Shown here piece by piece: positions 9,267-22,481 of a stretch of 64,000 nucleotides of DNA (positions are counted from its first letter, which is position 1; each line of letters opens with the position of its first letter). The notes below the pieces were generated by a model, which was given only the letters and a program-made list of their open reading frames with translations, had not been told where the DNA came from and did not search any database. A program made the position numbers and the translations under genes. Source of the DNA: Aphelocoma coerulescens (lineage: Eukaryota; Chordata; Aves; Passeriformes; Corvidae); assembly GCF_041296385.1 (NCBI RefSeq), contig NW_027183960.1, positions 1,411,001 through 1,475,000 of the forward strand. The letters are read 5' to 3'.

Positions 9267-10061
9267 ATGTCTACTATTGGGTACCAGACATCTGAACATT
9301 TAGACTACTGGCTTTCCAGGCTCACGCAATTCAAACCGGAATGTCAAACTATTTCAAAAGCTAGAGATGCTTCGAAGAAATGTTTCTGTACTCACCACAA
9401 CTGGGGACCATGCATCATTCTTACCTTGCACCTGTCCAAAGGCCTTCCTCCATCTCCAGTCCTGCCGCTCTCACGGAGGCACTGGGAGCCTTGGACACTC
9501 TTGCCACAAGTAGCCCAAGCATGGACATCTTCCTCATCCTGCTCCGCCACTGCTGACATCAGGGAATTCCCTGGAGCTCCAAACATCTGCCTTTCCAGCT
9601 AGAGGATCATGTCTGGCAGCTCTCTGAGCCTCTTCACCTTTGGCAGCGCCACAGCATCCTAGGAGTCATATACTGGCAACTGGCACCTCCAGGACACTTG
9701 CTGCTCCTAGGATGCTTTTCTCTGGGAAAATCTTCTTGCATACGACCTTGCTGCCGATTTTACTTCTAGGCCTTTCGTGGCCATCTGCATCCTCAGCCAC
9801 AAGCAGGTTCTGATGATCAACAGGGCTCTGGGAGAGCAGGGACTCCTGTCTGTGGACAAAGAAAACAAAGACAACTTGTAAGAAGAAAACCTGGAGCTTC
9901 TAGTTAGAAGACAAAGGACTATTCAATCAAGGCAGGGCCAAAGCAGGAAACTTTCTAAAATGGAACAAGCAGCAGAAGCAGAGCAGTTTTGCAGAAGAAA
10001 TTCCCCTCCCAGCACTTGGCTTAAGGAAAAAGCCTGATGTTTCTATGAGAGACTTGAGTTC
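9267..10061 (+). repeat. Short monomer 9, 795 bp, subtype Sc
   Basis: Unlike most short monomers it keeps the L-type GGGTACCAGAC head. Sc markers: CCGCCACTGCTGACATC near 9543 and CAGCTAGAGGATC near 9597. Partners at 44060 and 50050. Confidence 0.97.
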
Positions 10062-11264
10062 ATGTCTACTATTGGGTACCAGACATCTGAACATTTAGAC
10101 TATTGGCTTTCCAGGCTCACGCTATTCAAACCGGAAAGTGAAACTACTCTAACAGTAGGGATGATTGCAAGAAATGTTTCTGTTTACACCACGACTGCCG
10201 ACCATGCATCATTCTTACCTTGCACCTGTCCAAAGGCCTTCCTCCGTCTGCGCTCTGGCAACTCTCACCCAAGCTCGGGCAGGGATGGAGGCTCTTGCCA
10301 CAAGTAGCCCAAGCCTGGAGATATTCCTCATCCTGATCTTCCACTGCTGACATCTAGGAATTCCCTGGAGCTGCAAACACCTGCCTTTGCGGCTCGAGGA
10401 CCTTCTCTAGCACCATGCCAAACCCCTTCTCCTATGGCAGTGCTGCAGCATCCTGCGAGCCATGGACTGGAACTGGCACCTTCAGCATAGTTGCTCCTGG
10501 GAAACATCCTTCAGCCATTCCCTTACTGCAATGAGCTGGACTCCTACTCCTTTGCAAGGCTCTTCCTGGATAGGTGCATCCTCAGCAATGAGACGGTTCT
10601 GCTGAGAGCCACGGCTCTGAGGGAGCAGCCAGTCCTGCCCAAAGGCCTTCCTCCGTCTCCACTCCTGCAGCTCCCACGGAGGCACTGGGAGCCTTGGACA
10701 CGCTTGCCACAAGTAGCCCAAGCGTGGACATCTTCCTCATATTGCTCCGCCACTGCTGACATCAGGGAATTCCCTGGAGCTCCCAACATCTGCCTTTCCT
10801 GCTCGAGGATCGTGTCTGGCAGCTCTCTGAGCCTCTTACATTTTGGAAGCGCAACAGCATCCTAGGAGTCCTATACTGGCAACTGGCAGCTCCAGGACAC
10901 TTGCTGCTCCTAGGATGCTTTTCTCTGGGAAAATCTTCTTGCACACAACCTTGCTGCAGATTTTACTTCTAGGCCTTTCGTGGCCATCTGCATCCACGGC
11001 CACAAGCAGCTTCTGATGATCGACATGGCTCTGGGAGAGCAGGGACTCCTGTCTGTGGACAAAGAAAACAAAGACAACTTGTAAGAAGAAAACCTGGAGC
11101 TTCTAGTTAGAAGAGAAAGGACTATTCAATCAAGGCAGAGCCAAGGGAGGAAACTTTCTAAAATGGAACAAGCAGCAGAAGCACAGCAGTATTGCAGAAG
11201 AAATTCCCCTCCCAGCACTTGGCTTAAGGAAAACGCCTGATGTTTCTGTGAGAGACATGAGTTC
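10062..11264 (+). repeat. Long monomer 10, 1203 bp, subtype J
   Basis: H-like head (ACAGTAGGG, GTTTACACC) with a D-like tail (TTACATTTTGGAAGCGC near 10837, GTCCTATACTGG near 10868). CATATTGCTCC near 10738 is shared only with 44855, which is the same subtype with a 1-bp deletion. Confidence 0.96.
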
Positions 11265-12467
11265 ATGTCTACTATTGGGTACCAGACATCTGAACATTTA
11301 GACTATTGGCTTTCCAGGCTCACGCTATTCAAACCGGAAAGTGAAACTACTCTAACAGTAGGGATGATTGCAAGAAATGTTTCTGTTTACACCACGACTG
11401 CCGACCATGCATCATTCTTACCTTGCACCTGTCCAAAGGCCTTCCTCCATCTGCGCTCCGGCAACTCTCACCCAGGCAAGGGCAGGGATAGAGGCTCTTG
11501 CCACAAGTAGCCCAAGCCTGGAGATATTCCTCATCCTGATCTTCCACTGCTGACATCTAGGAATTCCCTGGAGCTGCAAACACCTGCCTTTGCTGCTCGA
11601 GGACCTTCTCTAGCACCATGCCAAACCCCTTCTCCTATGGCAGTGCTGCAGCATCCTGCGAGCCATGGACTGGAACTGGCACCTTCAGCATAGTTGCTCC
11701 TGGGAAACATCATTCAGCCATTCCCTTACTGCAATGAGCTGGACTCCTACTCCTTTGCAAGGCTCTTCCTGGACAGGTGCATCCTCAGCAATGAGACGGT
11801 TCTGCTGAGAGCCATGGCTCTGAGGGAGGAGGCAGTCCTGTCCAAAGGCCTTCCTCTGACTCCACTCCTGCAGCTCTCACGGAGGCACTGGGAGCCTTGG
11901 ACACTCTTGCCACAAGTAGCCCAAGCGTGGACATCTTCCTCATCCTGCTCCTCCACTGCTGACATCAGGGAATTCCCTGGAGCTCCTAAAATCTGCCTTT
12001 CCTGCTCGAGGATCGTGTCTGGCAGCTCTCTGATCCTCTTCGCCTTTGGCAGCGCCACAGCATCCTGAGAGTCATATACTGGAAACTGGCAGCTACATGA
12101 CACTTGCCGCTCCTAGGATGCTTTTCTCTGGGAAAATCTTCTTGGACACGACATTGCTCCAGTTTTTACTTCTAGGCCTTTCGTGGCCATCTGCATTCTC
12201 AGCCACAAGCAGGTTCTGATGATCGACATGGCTCTGGGAGAGCAGGGACTCCTGTCTGTGGACAAAGAAAACAAAGACAACTTGTAAGAAGAAAACCTGG
12301 AGCTTCTAGTTAGAAGAGAAAGGACTATTCAAACAAGGCAGGGCCAAGGGAGGAAACTTTCTAAAATGGAACAAGCAGCAGAAGCACAGTACTTTTGCAG
12401 AAGAAATTCCCTTCCCAGCACTTGGCTTAAGGAAAAAACCTCATGTTTCTATGAGAGACTTGAGTTC
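11265..12467 (+). repeat. Long monomer 11, 1203 bp, mosaic E/A
   Basis: The head carries GGATAGAGGCTC and the tail CAGCTACATGACACTTGCCG, both E-type, but copy 1 has the D/H-type TGGAGATATTCCTCATCCTG and TGACATCTAGG near 11552. Private GAGGAGGCAGTCC near 11825. Confidence 0.95.
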
Positions 12468-13670
12468 ATGTCTACTACTGGGTACCAGACATCTGAACAT
12501 TTAGACTATTGGCTTTCCAGGCTCACGCTATTCAAACCGGAAAGTGAAACTATTCTAACAGAAGGGATGATTGCAAGAAATGTTTCTGTTTACACCACGA
12601 CTGCCGACCATCCATCATTCTTACCTTGCACCTGTCCAAAGGCCTTCCTCCATCTGCGCTCCGGCAACTCTCACCCAGGCAAGGGCAGGGATGGAGGCTC
12701 TTGCCACAAGTAGCCCAAGTGTAGACATCTTCCTCATCCTGCTACTCCACTGCTGACGTCAGGGTATTCCCTGGAGCTGCAAACACCTGCCTTTGCTGCT
12801 CGAGGATCTTCTCTAGCACCATGCAAAACCCCTTCTCCTATGGCAGTGCTGCAGCATCCTGCGAGCCATGGACTGGAACTGGCACCTCCAGCAAAGTTGC
12901 TCCTGGGAAACATCCCTCAGCCATTCCCTTACTGCAATGAGCTGGACTCCTACTCCTCTGCAATGCTCTTCCTGGACAGGTGCATCCTCAGCAATGAGAC
13001 GGTTCTGCTGAGAGCCACGGCTCTGAGGGAGCAGCCAGTCCTGCCCAATGGTTGTCCTCCGTCACCACTCCTGCAGCTCCCACGGAGGCACTGGGAGCCT
13101 TGGACACTCTTGCCACAAGTAGCCCAAGCGTGGACATCTTCCTCATCCTGCTCCTCCACTGCTGACGGCAGGGAATTCCCTGGTGCTCCCAACATCTGCC
13201 TTTCCTGCTCGAGGATCGTGTCTGGCAGCTCTCTGAGCCTCTTCGCCTTTGGCAGCGCCACAGCATCCTAGGAGTCATATACTGGAAACTGGCACCTCCA
13301 GGACACTTGCTGCTCCTAGGATGCTTTTCTCTGGGAAAATCTTCTTGCACACGTCCTTGCTCCAGTTTTTACTCCTAGGCCTTTCGTGGCCATCTGCATT
13401 CTCAGCCACAAGCAGCTTCTGATGATCGACATGGCTCTGGGAGAGCAGGGACTCCTGTCTGTGGACAAAGAAAACAAAGACAACTTGTAAGAAGAAAACC
13501 TGGAGCTTCTAGTTAGAAAAAAAAGGACTATTCAATCAAGGCAGGGCCAAGGGAGGAAACTTTCTAAAATGGAACAAGCAGCAGAAGCACAGTAGTTTTG
13601 CAGAAGAAATTCCCCTCCCAGCACTTGGCTTAAGGAAAAAGCCTGATGTTTCTATGAGAGACTTGAGTTC
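12468..13670 (+). repeat. Long monomer 12, 1203 bp, subtype F
   Basis: Same head as 6069 (ACAGAAGGG, CGACCATCCATC). The TAC in CACAGTACTTTTGC just before it (near 12387) opens a frame that runs through the anchor in place of the usual stop; this also happens at 53252. GTGTAGACATC near 12718 is private. Confidence 0.96.
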
Positions 13671-14874
13671 ATGTCTACTATTGGGTACCAGACATCTGAA
13701 CATTTAGACTATTGGCTTTCCAGGCTCACACTATTCAAACCGGAAAGTGAAACTACTCTAAAAGCTAGAGGCGATTGCAAGAAATGTTTCTGCTCACACC
13801 ACGACTGCCGACCATGCATCATTCTTACCTTGCACCTGTCCAAAGGCCTTCCTCCGTCTGCGCTCTGGCAACTCTCACCCAAGCTCGGGCAGGGATGGAG
13901 GCTCTTGCCACAAGTAGCCCAAGCCTGGAGATATTCCTCATCCTGATCTTCCACTGCTGACATCTAGGAATTCCCTGGAGCTGCAAACACTTGCCTTTGC
14001 TGCTCGAGGATCTTCTCTAGCACCATGCCAAACCCCTTCTCCTATGGCAGTGCTGCAGCATCCTGCGAGCCATGGACTGGAACTGGCACCTTCAGCATAG
14101 TTGCTCCTGGGAAACATCCTTCAGCCATTCCCTTACTGCAATGAGCTGGACTCCTACTCCTTTGCAAGGCTCTTCCTGGACAGGTGCATCCTCAGCAATG
14201 AGACGGTTCTGCTGAGAGCCATGGCTCTGAGGGAGCAGCCAGTCCTGTCCAAAGGCCTTCCTCTGACTCCACTCCTGCAGCTCCCACGGAGGCATTGGGA
14301 GCCTTGGACACTCTTGCCACAAGTAGCCCAAGCGTCGAGATCTTCCTCATCCTGCTCCTCCACTGCTGACATCAGGGAATTCCCTGGTGCTCCCAACATC
14401 TGCCTTTCCTGCTCGAGGATCGTGTCTGGCAGCTCTCTGAGCCTCTTCGCCTTTGGCAGCGCCACAGCATCCTGAGAGTCATATACTGGAAACTGGCAGC
14501 TACAGGACACTTGCTGCTCCTAGGATGCTTTTCTCTGGGAAAATCTTCTTGGACACGACATTGCTCCAGTTTTTACTTCTAGGCCTTTCGTGGCCATCTG
14601 CATCCGCAGCCACAAGCAGCTTCTGATGATCGACATGGCTCTGGGAGAGCAGGGACTCCTGTCTGTGGACAAAGAAAACAAAGACAACTTGTAAGAAGAA
14701 AACCTGGAGCTTCTAGATAGAAGAGAAAGGACTATTCAATCAAGGCAGGGCCAAGGGAGGAAACTTTCTAAAATGGAACAAGCAGCAGAAGCACAGCAGT
14801 ATTGCAGAAGAAATTCCCTTCCCAGCACTTGGCTTAAGGAAAAAACCTCATGTTTCTATGAGAGACTTGAGTTC
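13671..14874 (+). repeat. Long monomer 13, 1204 bp, K-like head with A-like tail
   Basis: AAAAGCTAGAGGCGATTGC and GCTCACACCACG as in K, then GCGTCGAGATCTTCC near 14332 and an A-type end CCTGAGAGTC near 14471. GGAGGCATTGGGAG near 14287 is private. Confidence 0.95.
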
Positions 14875-16077
14875 ATGTCTACTACTGGGAACCAGACATC
14901 TGAACATTTAGACTATTGGCTTTCCAGGCTCACGCTATTCAAACCGGAAAGTGAAACTACTCTAACAGTAAGGATGATTGCAAGAAATGTTTCTGTTTAC
15001 ACCACGACTGCCGACCATGCATCATTCTTACCTTGCACCTGTCCAAAGGCCTTCCTCCATCTGCGCTCCGGCAACTCTCACCCAGGCAAGGGCAGGGATG
15101 GAGGCTCTTGCCACAAGTAGCCCAAGCGTGGACATCTTCCTCATCCTGCTACTCCACTGCTGACGTCAGGGTATTCCCTGGAGCTGCAAACACCTGCCTT
15201 TGCTGCTCGAGGATCTTCTCTAGCACCATGCAAAACCCCTTCTCCTAAGGCAGAGCTGCAGCATCCTGCGAGCCACGGACTGGAACTGGCACCTCCAGCA
15301 AAGTTGCTCCTGGGAAACATCCCTCAGCCATTCCCTTACTGCAATGAGCTGGACTCCTACTCCTCTGCAATGCTCTTCCTGGACAGGTGCATCCTCAGCA
15401 ATGAGACAGTTCTGCTGAGAGCCACAGCTCTGAGGAAGCAGCCAGTCCTGCCCAATGGTTGCCCTCTGTCACCAGTCCTGCAGCTCCCACGGAGGCACTG
15501 GGAGCCTTGGACACTCTTGCCACAAGTAGCCCAAGCGTGGACATCTTCCTCATCCTGCTCCTCCACTGCTGACGTCAGGGAATTCCCTGGTGCTCCCAAC
15601 ATCTGCCTTTCCTGCTGGAGGATCGTGTCTGGCAGATCTCTGAGCCTCTTTGCCTTTGGCAGCGCCACAGCATCCTAGGAGTCATATACTGGCAACTGGC
15701 ACCTCCAGGACACTTGCTGCTCCTAGGATGCTTTCCTCTAGGAAAAACTTCTTGCACACGTCCTTGCTCCAGTTTTTACTCCTAGGCCTTTCGTGGCCAT
15801 CTGCATTCTCAGCCACAAGAAGCTTCTGATGATCGACATGGCTCTGGGAGAGCAGGGACCCCTGTCTGTGGACAAAGAAAACAAAGACAACTTGTAAGAT
15901 TAAAACCTGGAGCTTCTAGTTAGAAGAGAAAGGACAATTCAATCAAGGCAGGGCCAAGGGAGGAAACTTTCTAAAATGGAACAAGCAGCAGAAGCACAGT
16001 AGTTTTGCAGAAGAAATTCCCCTCCCCGCACTTGGCTTAAGGAAAAAGCATGATGTTTCTATGAGAGACTTGAGTTC
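14875..16077 (+). repeat. Long monomer 14, 1203 bp, B-like
   Basis: CTACTACTGGGAACC head, then B-type CCCAATGGTTGCCC and CTGGCAGATCTCTG. Private TCCTAAGGCAGAGCTGC near 15243. Copy 2 keeps TGACGTCA, unlike other B units. The tail has CCCCGCACTTGG near 16023 and GGGACCCCTGTC near 15854, shared with the monomer at 53252. Confidence 0.95.
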
Positions 16078-16872
16078 ATGTCTACTATTGGATAGCAGAC
16101 ATCTGAACATTTAGACTACTGGCTTTCCAGGCTCACGCAATTCAAACCGGAATGTCAAACTATTTCAAAAGCTAGAGATGCTTCGAAGAAATGTTTCTGT
16201 ATTCACCACAACTGGGGACCATGCATCATTCTTACCTTGCACCTGTCCAAAGGCCTTCCTCCGTCTCCAGTCCTGCCGCTCTCACGGAGGCACTGGGAGC
16301 CTTGGACACTCTTGCCACAAGTAGCCCAAGCGTGGACATCTTCCTCATCCTGCTCCTCCACTGCTGACGTCAGGGAATTCCCTGGAGCTCCAAACATCTG
16401 CCTTTCCAGCTGGAGGATCATGTCTGGCAGCTCTCTGAGCCTCTTCACCTCTGGTAGCGCCACAGCATCCTAGGAGTCATATACTGGCAACTGGCACCTC
16501 CAGGACACTTGCTGCTCCTAGGATGCTTTTCTCTGGGAAAATCTTCTTGCACACGACATTGCTGCCGATTTTACTAATAGGCCTTTCGTGGCCATCTGCA
16601 TCCTCAGCCACAAGCAGCTTCTGATGATCAACAGGGCTCTGGGAGAGCAGGGACTCCTGTCTGTGGACAAAGAAAACAAAGACAACTTGTAAGAAGAAAA
16701 CCTGGAGCTTCTAGTTAGAAGAGAAAGGACTATTCAATCAAGGCAGGGCCAAAGCAGGAAACTTTCTAAAATGGAACAAGCAGCAGAAGCAGAGCAGTTT
16801 TGCAGAAGAAATTCCCCTCCCAGCACTTGGCTTAAGGAAAAAGCCTGATGTTTCTATGAGAGACTTGAGTTC
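16078..16872 (+). repeat. Short monomer 15, 795 bp
   Basis: Markers TGTATTCACCACAACTGG near 16199 and CTTCACCTCTGGTAGC near 16443 are shared only with 54455. TTTACTAATAGGCC near 16570 is private. Confidence 0.96.
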
Positions 16873-18076
16873 ATGTCTACTATTGGGTTCCAGACATCTG
16901 AACATTTAGACTATTGGCTTTCCAGGCTCACACTATTCAAACCGGAAAGTGAAACTACTCTAAAAGCTAGAGGCGATTGCAAGAAATGTTTCTGCTCACA
17001 CCACGACTGCCGACCATGCATCATTCTTACCTTGCACCTGTCCAAAGGCCTTCCTCCGTCTGCGCTCTGGCAACTCTCACCCAAGCTCGGGCAGGGATGG
17101 AGGCTCTTGCCACAAGTAGCCCAAGCCTGGAGATATTCCTCATCCTGATCTTCCACTGCTGACATCTAGGAATTCCCTGGAGCTGCAAACACTTGCCTTT
17201 GCTGCTCGAGGATCTTCTCTAGCACCATGCCAAATGCCTTCTCCTATGGCAGTGCTGCAGCATCCTGCGAGCCATGGACTGGAACTGGCACCTTCAGCAT
17301 AGTTGCTCCTGGGAAACATCCTTCAGCCATTCCCTTACTGCAATGAGCTGGACTCCTACACCTTTGCAAGGCTCTTCCTGGATAGGTGCATCCTCAGCAA
17401 TGAGACGGTTCTGCTGAGAGCCACGGCTCTGAGGGAGCAGCCAGTCCTGCCCAAAGGCCTTCCTCCGTCACCAGTCCTGCAGCTCCCACGGAAGCACTGG
17501 GAGCCTTGGACACTCTTGCCACAAGTAGCCCAAGCGTCGAGATCTTCCTCATCCTGCTCCTCCACTGCTGACATCAGGGAATTCCCTGGAGCTCCCAACA
17601 TCTGCCTTTCCTGCTCGAGGATCGTGTCTGGCAGCTCTCTGAGCCTCTTACACTTTGGAAGCGCAACAGCATCCTAGGAGTCATATACTGGCAACTGGCA
17701 CCTCCAGGACACTTGCTGCTCCTAGGATGCTTTTCTCTGGGAAAATCTTCTTGCACACAACCTTGCTGCAGATTTTACTTCTAGGCCTTTTGTGGCCATC
17801 TGCATCCGCAGCCACAAGCAGCTTCTGATGATCGACATGGCTCTGGGAGAGCAGGGACTCCAGTCTGTGGACAAAGAAAACAAAGACAACTTGTAAGAAG
17901 AAAACCTGGAGCTTCTAGTTAGAAGAGAAAGGACTATTCAATCAAGGCAGAGCCAAGGGAGGAAACTTTCTAAAATGGAACAAGCAGCAGAAGCACAGCA
18001 GTATTGCAGAAGAAATTCCCCTCCCAGCACTTGGCTTAAGGAAAACGCCTGATGTTTCTATGAGAGACTTGAGTTC
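16873..18076 (+). repeat. Long monomer 16, 1204 bp, subtype K
   Basis: K markers: GGGTTCCAGAC, CTCCTACACCTTTGC near 17353, GCGTCGAGATC near 17535, TTACACTTTGGAAGCGC near 17648. Almost the same as the next monomer. CACGGAAGCACTGG near 17488 is shared with 50845; GGACTCCAGTCTG near 17856 is private. Confidence 0.97.
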
Positions 18077-19280
18077 ATGTCTACTATTGGGTTCCAGACA
18101 TCTGAACATTTAGACTATTGGCTTTCCAGGCTCACACTATTCAAACCGGAAAGTGAAACTACTCTAAAAGCTAGAGGCGATTGCAAGAAATGTTTCTGCT
18201 CACACCACGACTGCCGACCATGCATCATTCTTACCTTGCACCTGTCCAAAGGCCTTCCTCCGTCTGCGCTCTGGCAACTCTCACCCAAGCTCGGGCAGGG
18301 ATGGAGGCTCTTGCCACAAGTAGCCCAAGCCTGGAGATATTCCTCATCCTGATCTTCCACTGCTGACATCTAGGAATTCCCTGGAGCTGCAAACACTTGC
18401 CTTTGCTGCTCGAGGATCTTCTCTAGCACCATGCCAAATGCCTTCTCCTATGGCAGTGCTGCAGCATCCTGCGAGCCATGGACTGGAACTGGCACCTTCA
18501 GCATAGTTGCTCCTGGGAAACATCCTTCAGCCATTCCCTTACTGCAATGAGCTGGACTCCTACACCTTTGCAAGGCTCTTCCTGGATAGGTGCATCCTCA
18601 GCAATGAGACGGTTCTGCTGAGAGCCACGGCTCTGAGGGAGCAGCCAGTCCTGCCCAAAGGCCTTCCTCCGTCACCAGTCCTGCAGCTCCCACGGAGGCA
18701 CTGGGAGCCTTGGACACTCTTGCCACAAGTAGCCCAAGCGTCGAGATCTTCCTCATCCTGCTCCTCCACTGCTGACATCAGGGAATTCCCTGGAGCTCCC
18801 AACATCTGCCTTTCCTGCTCGAGGATCGTGTCTGGCAGCTCTCTGAGCCTCTTACACTTTGGAAGCGCAACAGCATCCTAGGAGTCATATACTGGCAACT
18901 GGCACCTCCAGGACACTTGCTGCTCCTAGGATGCTTTTCTCTGGGAAAATCTTCTTGCACACAACCTTGCTGCAGATTTTACTTCTAGGCCTTTTGTGGC
19001 CATCTGCATCCGCAGCCACAAGCAGCTTCTGATGATCGACATGGCTCTGGGAGAGCAGGGACTCCTGTCTGTGGACAAAGAAAACAAAGACAACTTGTAA
19101 GAAGAAAACCTGGAGCTTCTAGTTAGAAGAGAAAGGACTATTCAATCAAGGCAGAGCCAAGGGAGGAAACTTTCTAAAATGGAACAAGCAGCAGAAGCAC
19201 AGCAGTATTGCAGAAGAAATTCCCCTCCCAGCACTTGGCTTAAGGAAAACGCCTGATGTTTCTATGAGAGACTTGAGTTC
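18077..19280 (+). repeat. Long monomer 17, 1204 bp, subtype K
   Basis: Tandem near-duplicate of 16873-18076. It has CACGGAGGCACTGG where its neighbour has CACGGAAGCACTGG. Its partner is 55250-56453, and its tail matches 1-460. Confidence 0.97.
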
Positions 19281-20483
19281 ATGTCTACTATTGGGTACCA
19301 GACATCTGAACATTTGGACTATTGGCTTTCCAGGCTCACGCTATTCAAACCGGAAAGTGAAACTACTCTAACAGTAGGGATGATTGCAAGAAATGTTTCT
19401 GCTCGCACCACGACTGCCGACCATGCATCATTCTTACCTTGCACCTGTCCAAAGGCCTTCCTCCGTCTGCGCTCCGGCAACTCTCACCCAGGCAAGGGCA
19501 AGGATGGAGGCCCTTGCCACAAGTAGCCCAAGCGTGGACATCTTCCTCATCCTGCTACTCCACTGCTGACGTCAGGGTATTCCCTGGAGCTGCAAACACC
19601 TGCCTTTGCTGCTCGAGGACCTTCTCTAGCACCATGCCAAACCCCTTCTCCTATGGCAGTGCTGCAGCATCCTGCGAGCCATGGACTGGAACTGGCACCT
19701 TCAGCATAGTTGCTCCTGGGAAACATCATTCAGCCATTCCCTTACTGCAATGAGCTGGACTCCTACTCCTCTGCAAGGCTCTTCCTGGACAGGTGCATCC
19801 TCAGCAATGAGACGGTTCTGCTGAGAGCCATGGCTCTGAGGGAGCAGCCAGTCCTGTCAAAAGGCCTTCCTCTGACTCCACTCCTGCAGCTCCCACGGAG
19901 GCACTGGGAGCCTTGGACACTCTTGCCACAAGTAGCCCAAGCGTGGACATCTTCCTCATCCTGCTCCTCCACTGCTGACGTCAGGGAATTCCCTGGAGCT
20001 CCTAAAATCTGCCTTTCCTGCTCGAGGATCGTGTCTGGCAGCTCTCTGAGCCTCTTCGCCTTTGGCAGCGCCACAGCATCCTGAGAGTCATATACTGGAA
20101 ACTGGCAGCTACAGGACACTTGCTGCTCCTAGGATGCTTTTCTCTGGGAAAATCTTCTTGGACACGACATTGCTCCAGTTTTTACTTCTAGGCCTTTCGT
20201 GGCCATCTGCATCCGCAGCCACAAGCAGCTTCTGATGATCGACATGGCTCTGGGAGAGCAGGGACTCCTGTTTGTGGACAAAGAAAACAAAGACAACTTG
20301 TAAGAAGAAAACCTGGAGCTTCTAGATAGAAGACAAAGGACTATTCAATCAAGGCAGGGCCAAGGGAGGAAACTTTCTAAAATGGAACAAGCAGCAGAAG
20401 CACAGTAGTTTTGCAGAAGAAATTCCCTTCCCAGCACTTGGCTTAAGGAAAAAACCTCATGTTTCTATGAGAGACTTGAGTTC
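19281..20483 (+). repeat. Long monomer 18, 1203 bp, subtype A
   Basis: Partner of 461-1663. ACATTTGGAC near 19312 replaces ACATTTAGAC. Confidence 0.97.
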
Positions 20484-21686
20484 ATGTCTACTACTGGGTA
20501 CCAGACATCTGAACATTTAGACTATTGGCTTTCCAGGCTCACGCTATTCAAACCGGAAAGTGAAACTACTCTAACAGTAAGGATGATTGCAAGAAATGTT
20601 TCTGTTTACACCACGACTGCCGACCATGCATCATTCTTACCTTCCACCTGTCCAAAAGCCTTCCTCCATCTGCGCTCCGGCAACTCTCACCCAGGCAAGG
20701 GCAGGGATGGAGGCTCTTGCCACAAGTAGCCCAAGCGTAGACATCTTCCTCATCCTGCTACTCCACTGCTGACGTCAGGGTATTCCCTGGAGCTGCAAAC
20801 ACCTGCCTTTGCTGCTCGAGGATCTTCTCTAGCATCATGCAAAACCCCTTCTCCTATGGCAGCGCTGCAGCATCCTGCGAGCCACGGACTGGAACTGGCA
20901 CCTCCAGCAAAGTTGCTCCTGGGAAACATCCCTCAGCCATTCCCTTACTGCAATGAGCTGGACTCCTACTCCTCTGCAATGCTCTTCCTGGACAGGTGCA
21001 TCCTCAGCAATGAGACGGTTCTGCTGAGAGCCACAGCTCTGAGGGAGCAGCCAGTCCTGCCCAATGGTTGCCCTCTGTCACCAGTCCTGCAGCTCCCACG
21101 GAGGCACTGGGAGCCTTGGACACTCTTGCCACAAGTAGCCCAAGCGTGGACATCTTCCTCATCCTGCTCCTCCACTGCTGACGGCAGGGAATTCCCTGGT
21201 GCTCCAAACATCTGCCTTTCCTGCTGGAGGATCGTGTCTGGCAGATCTCTGAGCCTCTTTGCCTTTGGCAGCGCCACAGCATCCTAGGAGTCATATACTG
21301 GCAACTGGCACCTCCAGGACACTTGCTGCTCCTAGGATGCTTTTCTCTGGGAAAATCTTCTTGCACACGACCTTGCTGCCGATTTTACTTCTAGGCCTTT
21401 CGTGGCCATCTGCATCCTCAGCCACAAGCAGCTTCTGATGATCAACAGGGCTCTGGGAGAGCAGGGACTCCTGTCTGTGGACAAAGAAAACAAAGACAAC
21501 TTGTAAGAAGAAAACCTGGAGCTTCTAGTTAGAAGAAAAAGGACTATTCAATCAAGGCAGGGCCAAAGCAGGAAACTTTCTAAAATGGAACAAGCAGCAG
21601 AAGCACAGTAGTTTTGCAGAAGAAATTCCCCTCCCAGCACTTGGCTTAAGGAAAAAGTCTGATGTTTCTATGAGAGACTTGAGTTC
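20484..21686 (+). repeat. Long monomer 19, 1203 bp, subtype B
   Basis: Partner of 1664-2866 and 57657-58859. I noticed no difference from the first in the stretches compared. Confidence 0.97.
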
Positions 21687-22481
21687 ATGTCTACTATTGG
21701 ATAGCAGACATCTGAACATTTAGACTACTGGCTTTCCAGGCTCACGCAATTCAAACCGGAATGTCAAACTATTTCAAAAGCTAGAGATGCTTGGAAGAAA
21801 TGTTTCTGTACTCACCACAACTGGGGACCATGCATCATTCTTACCTTGCACCTGTCCAAAGGCCTTCCTCCGTCTCCAGTCCTGCCGCTCTCACGGAGGC
21901 ACTGGGAGCCTCGGACACTCTTGCCACAAGTAGCCCAAGCGTGGACATCTTCCTCATCCTGCTCCTCCACTGCTGACGTCAGGGAATTCCCTGGAGCTCC
22001 CAACATCTGCCTTTCCAGCTGGAGGATCATGTCTGGCAGCTCTCTGAGCGACTTCAAATTTGGCAGCGCCACAGCATCCTAGGAGTGATATACTGGCAAC
22101 TGGCACCTCCAGGACACTTGCTGCTCCTAGGATGCTTTTCTCTGGGAAAATCTTCTTGCATACAACCTTGCTCCAGTTTTTACTTCTAGGCCTTTCGTGG
22201 CCATCTGCATTCTCAGCCACAAGCAGGTTCTGATGATCAACAGGGCTCTGGGAGAGCAGGGACTCCTGTCTGTGGACAAAGAAAACAAAGACAACTTGTA
22301 AGATTAAAACCTGGAGCTTCTAGTTAGAAGAGAAAGGACTATTCAATCAAGGCAGGGCCAAGGGAGGAAACTTTCTAAAATGGAACAAGCAGCAGAAGCA
22401 CAGTAGATTTGCAGAAGAAATTCCCCTCCCAGCACTTGGCTTAAGGAAAAAACCTCATGTTTCTATGAGAGACTTGAGTTC
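21687..22481 (+). repeat. Short monomer 20, 795 bp
   Basis: Partner of 2867-3661, with a private double change GAGCGACTTC near 22047. Confidence 0.97.
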
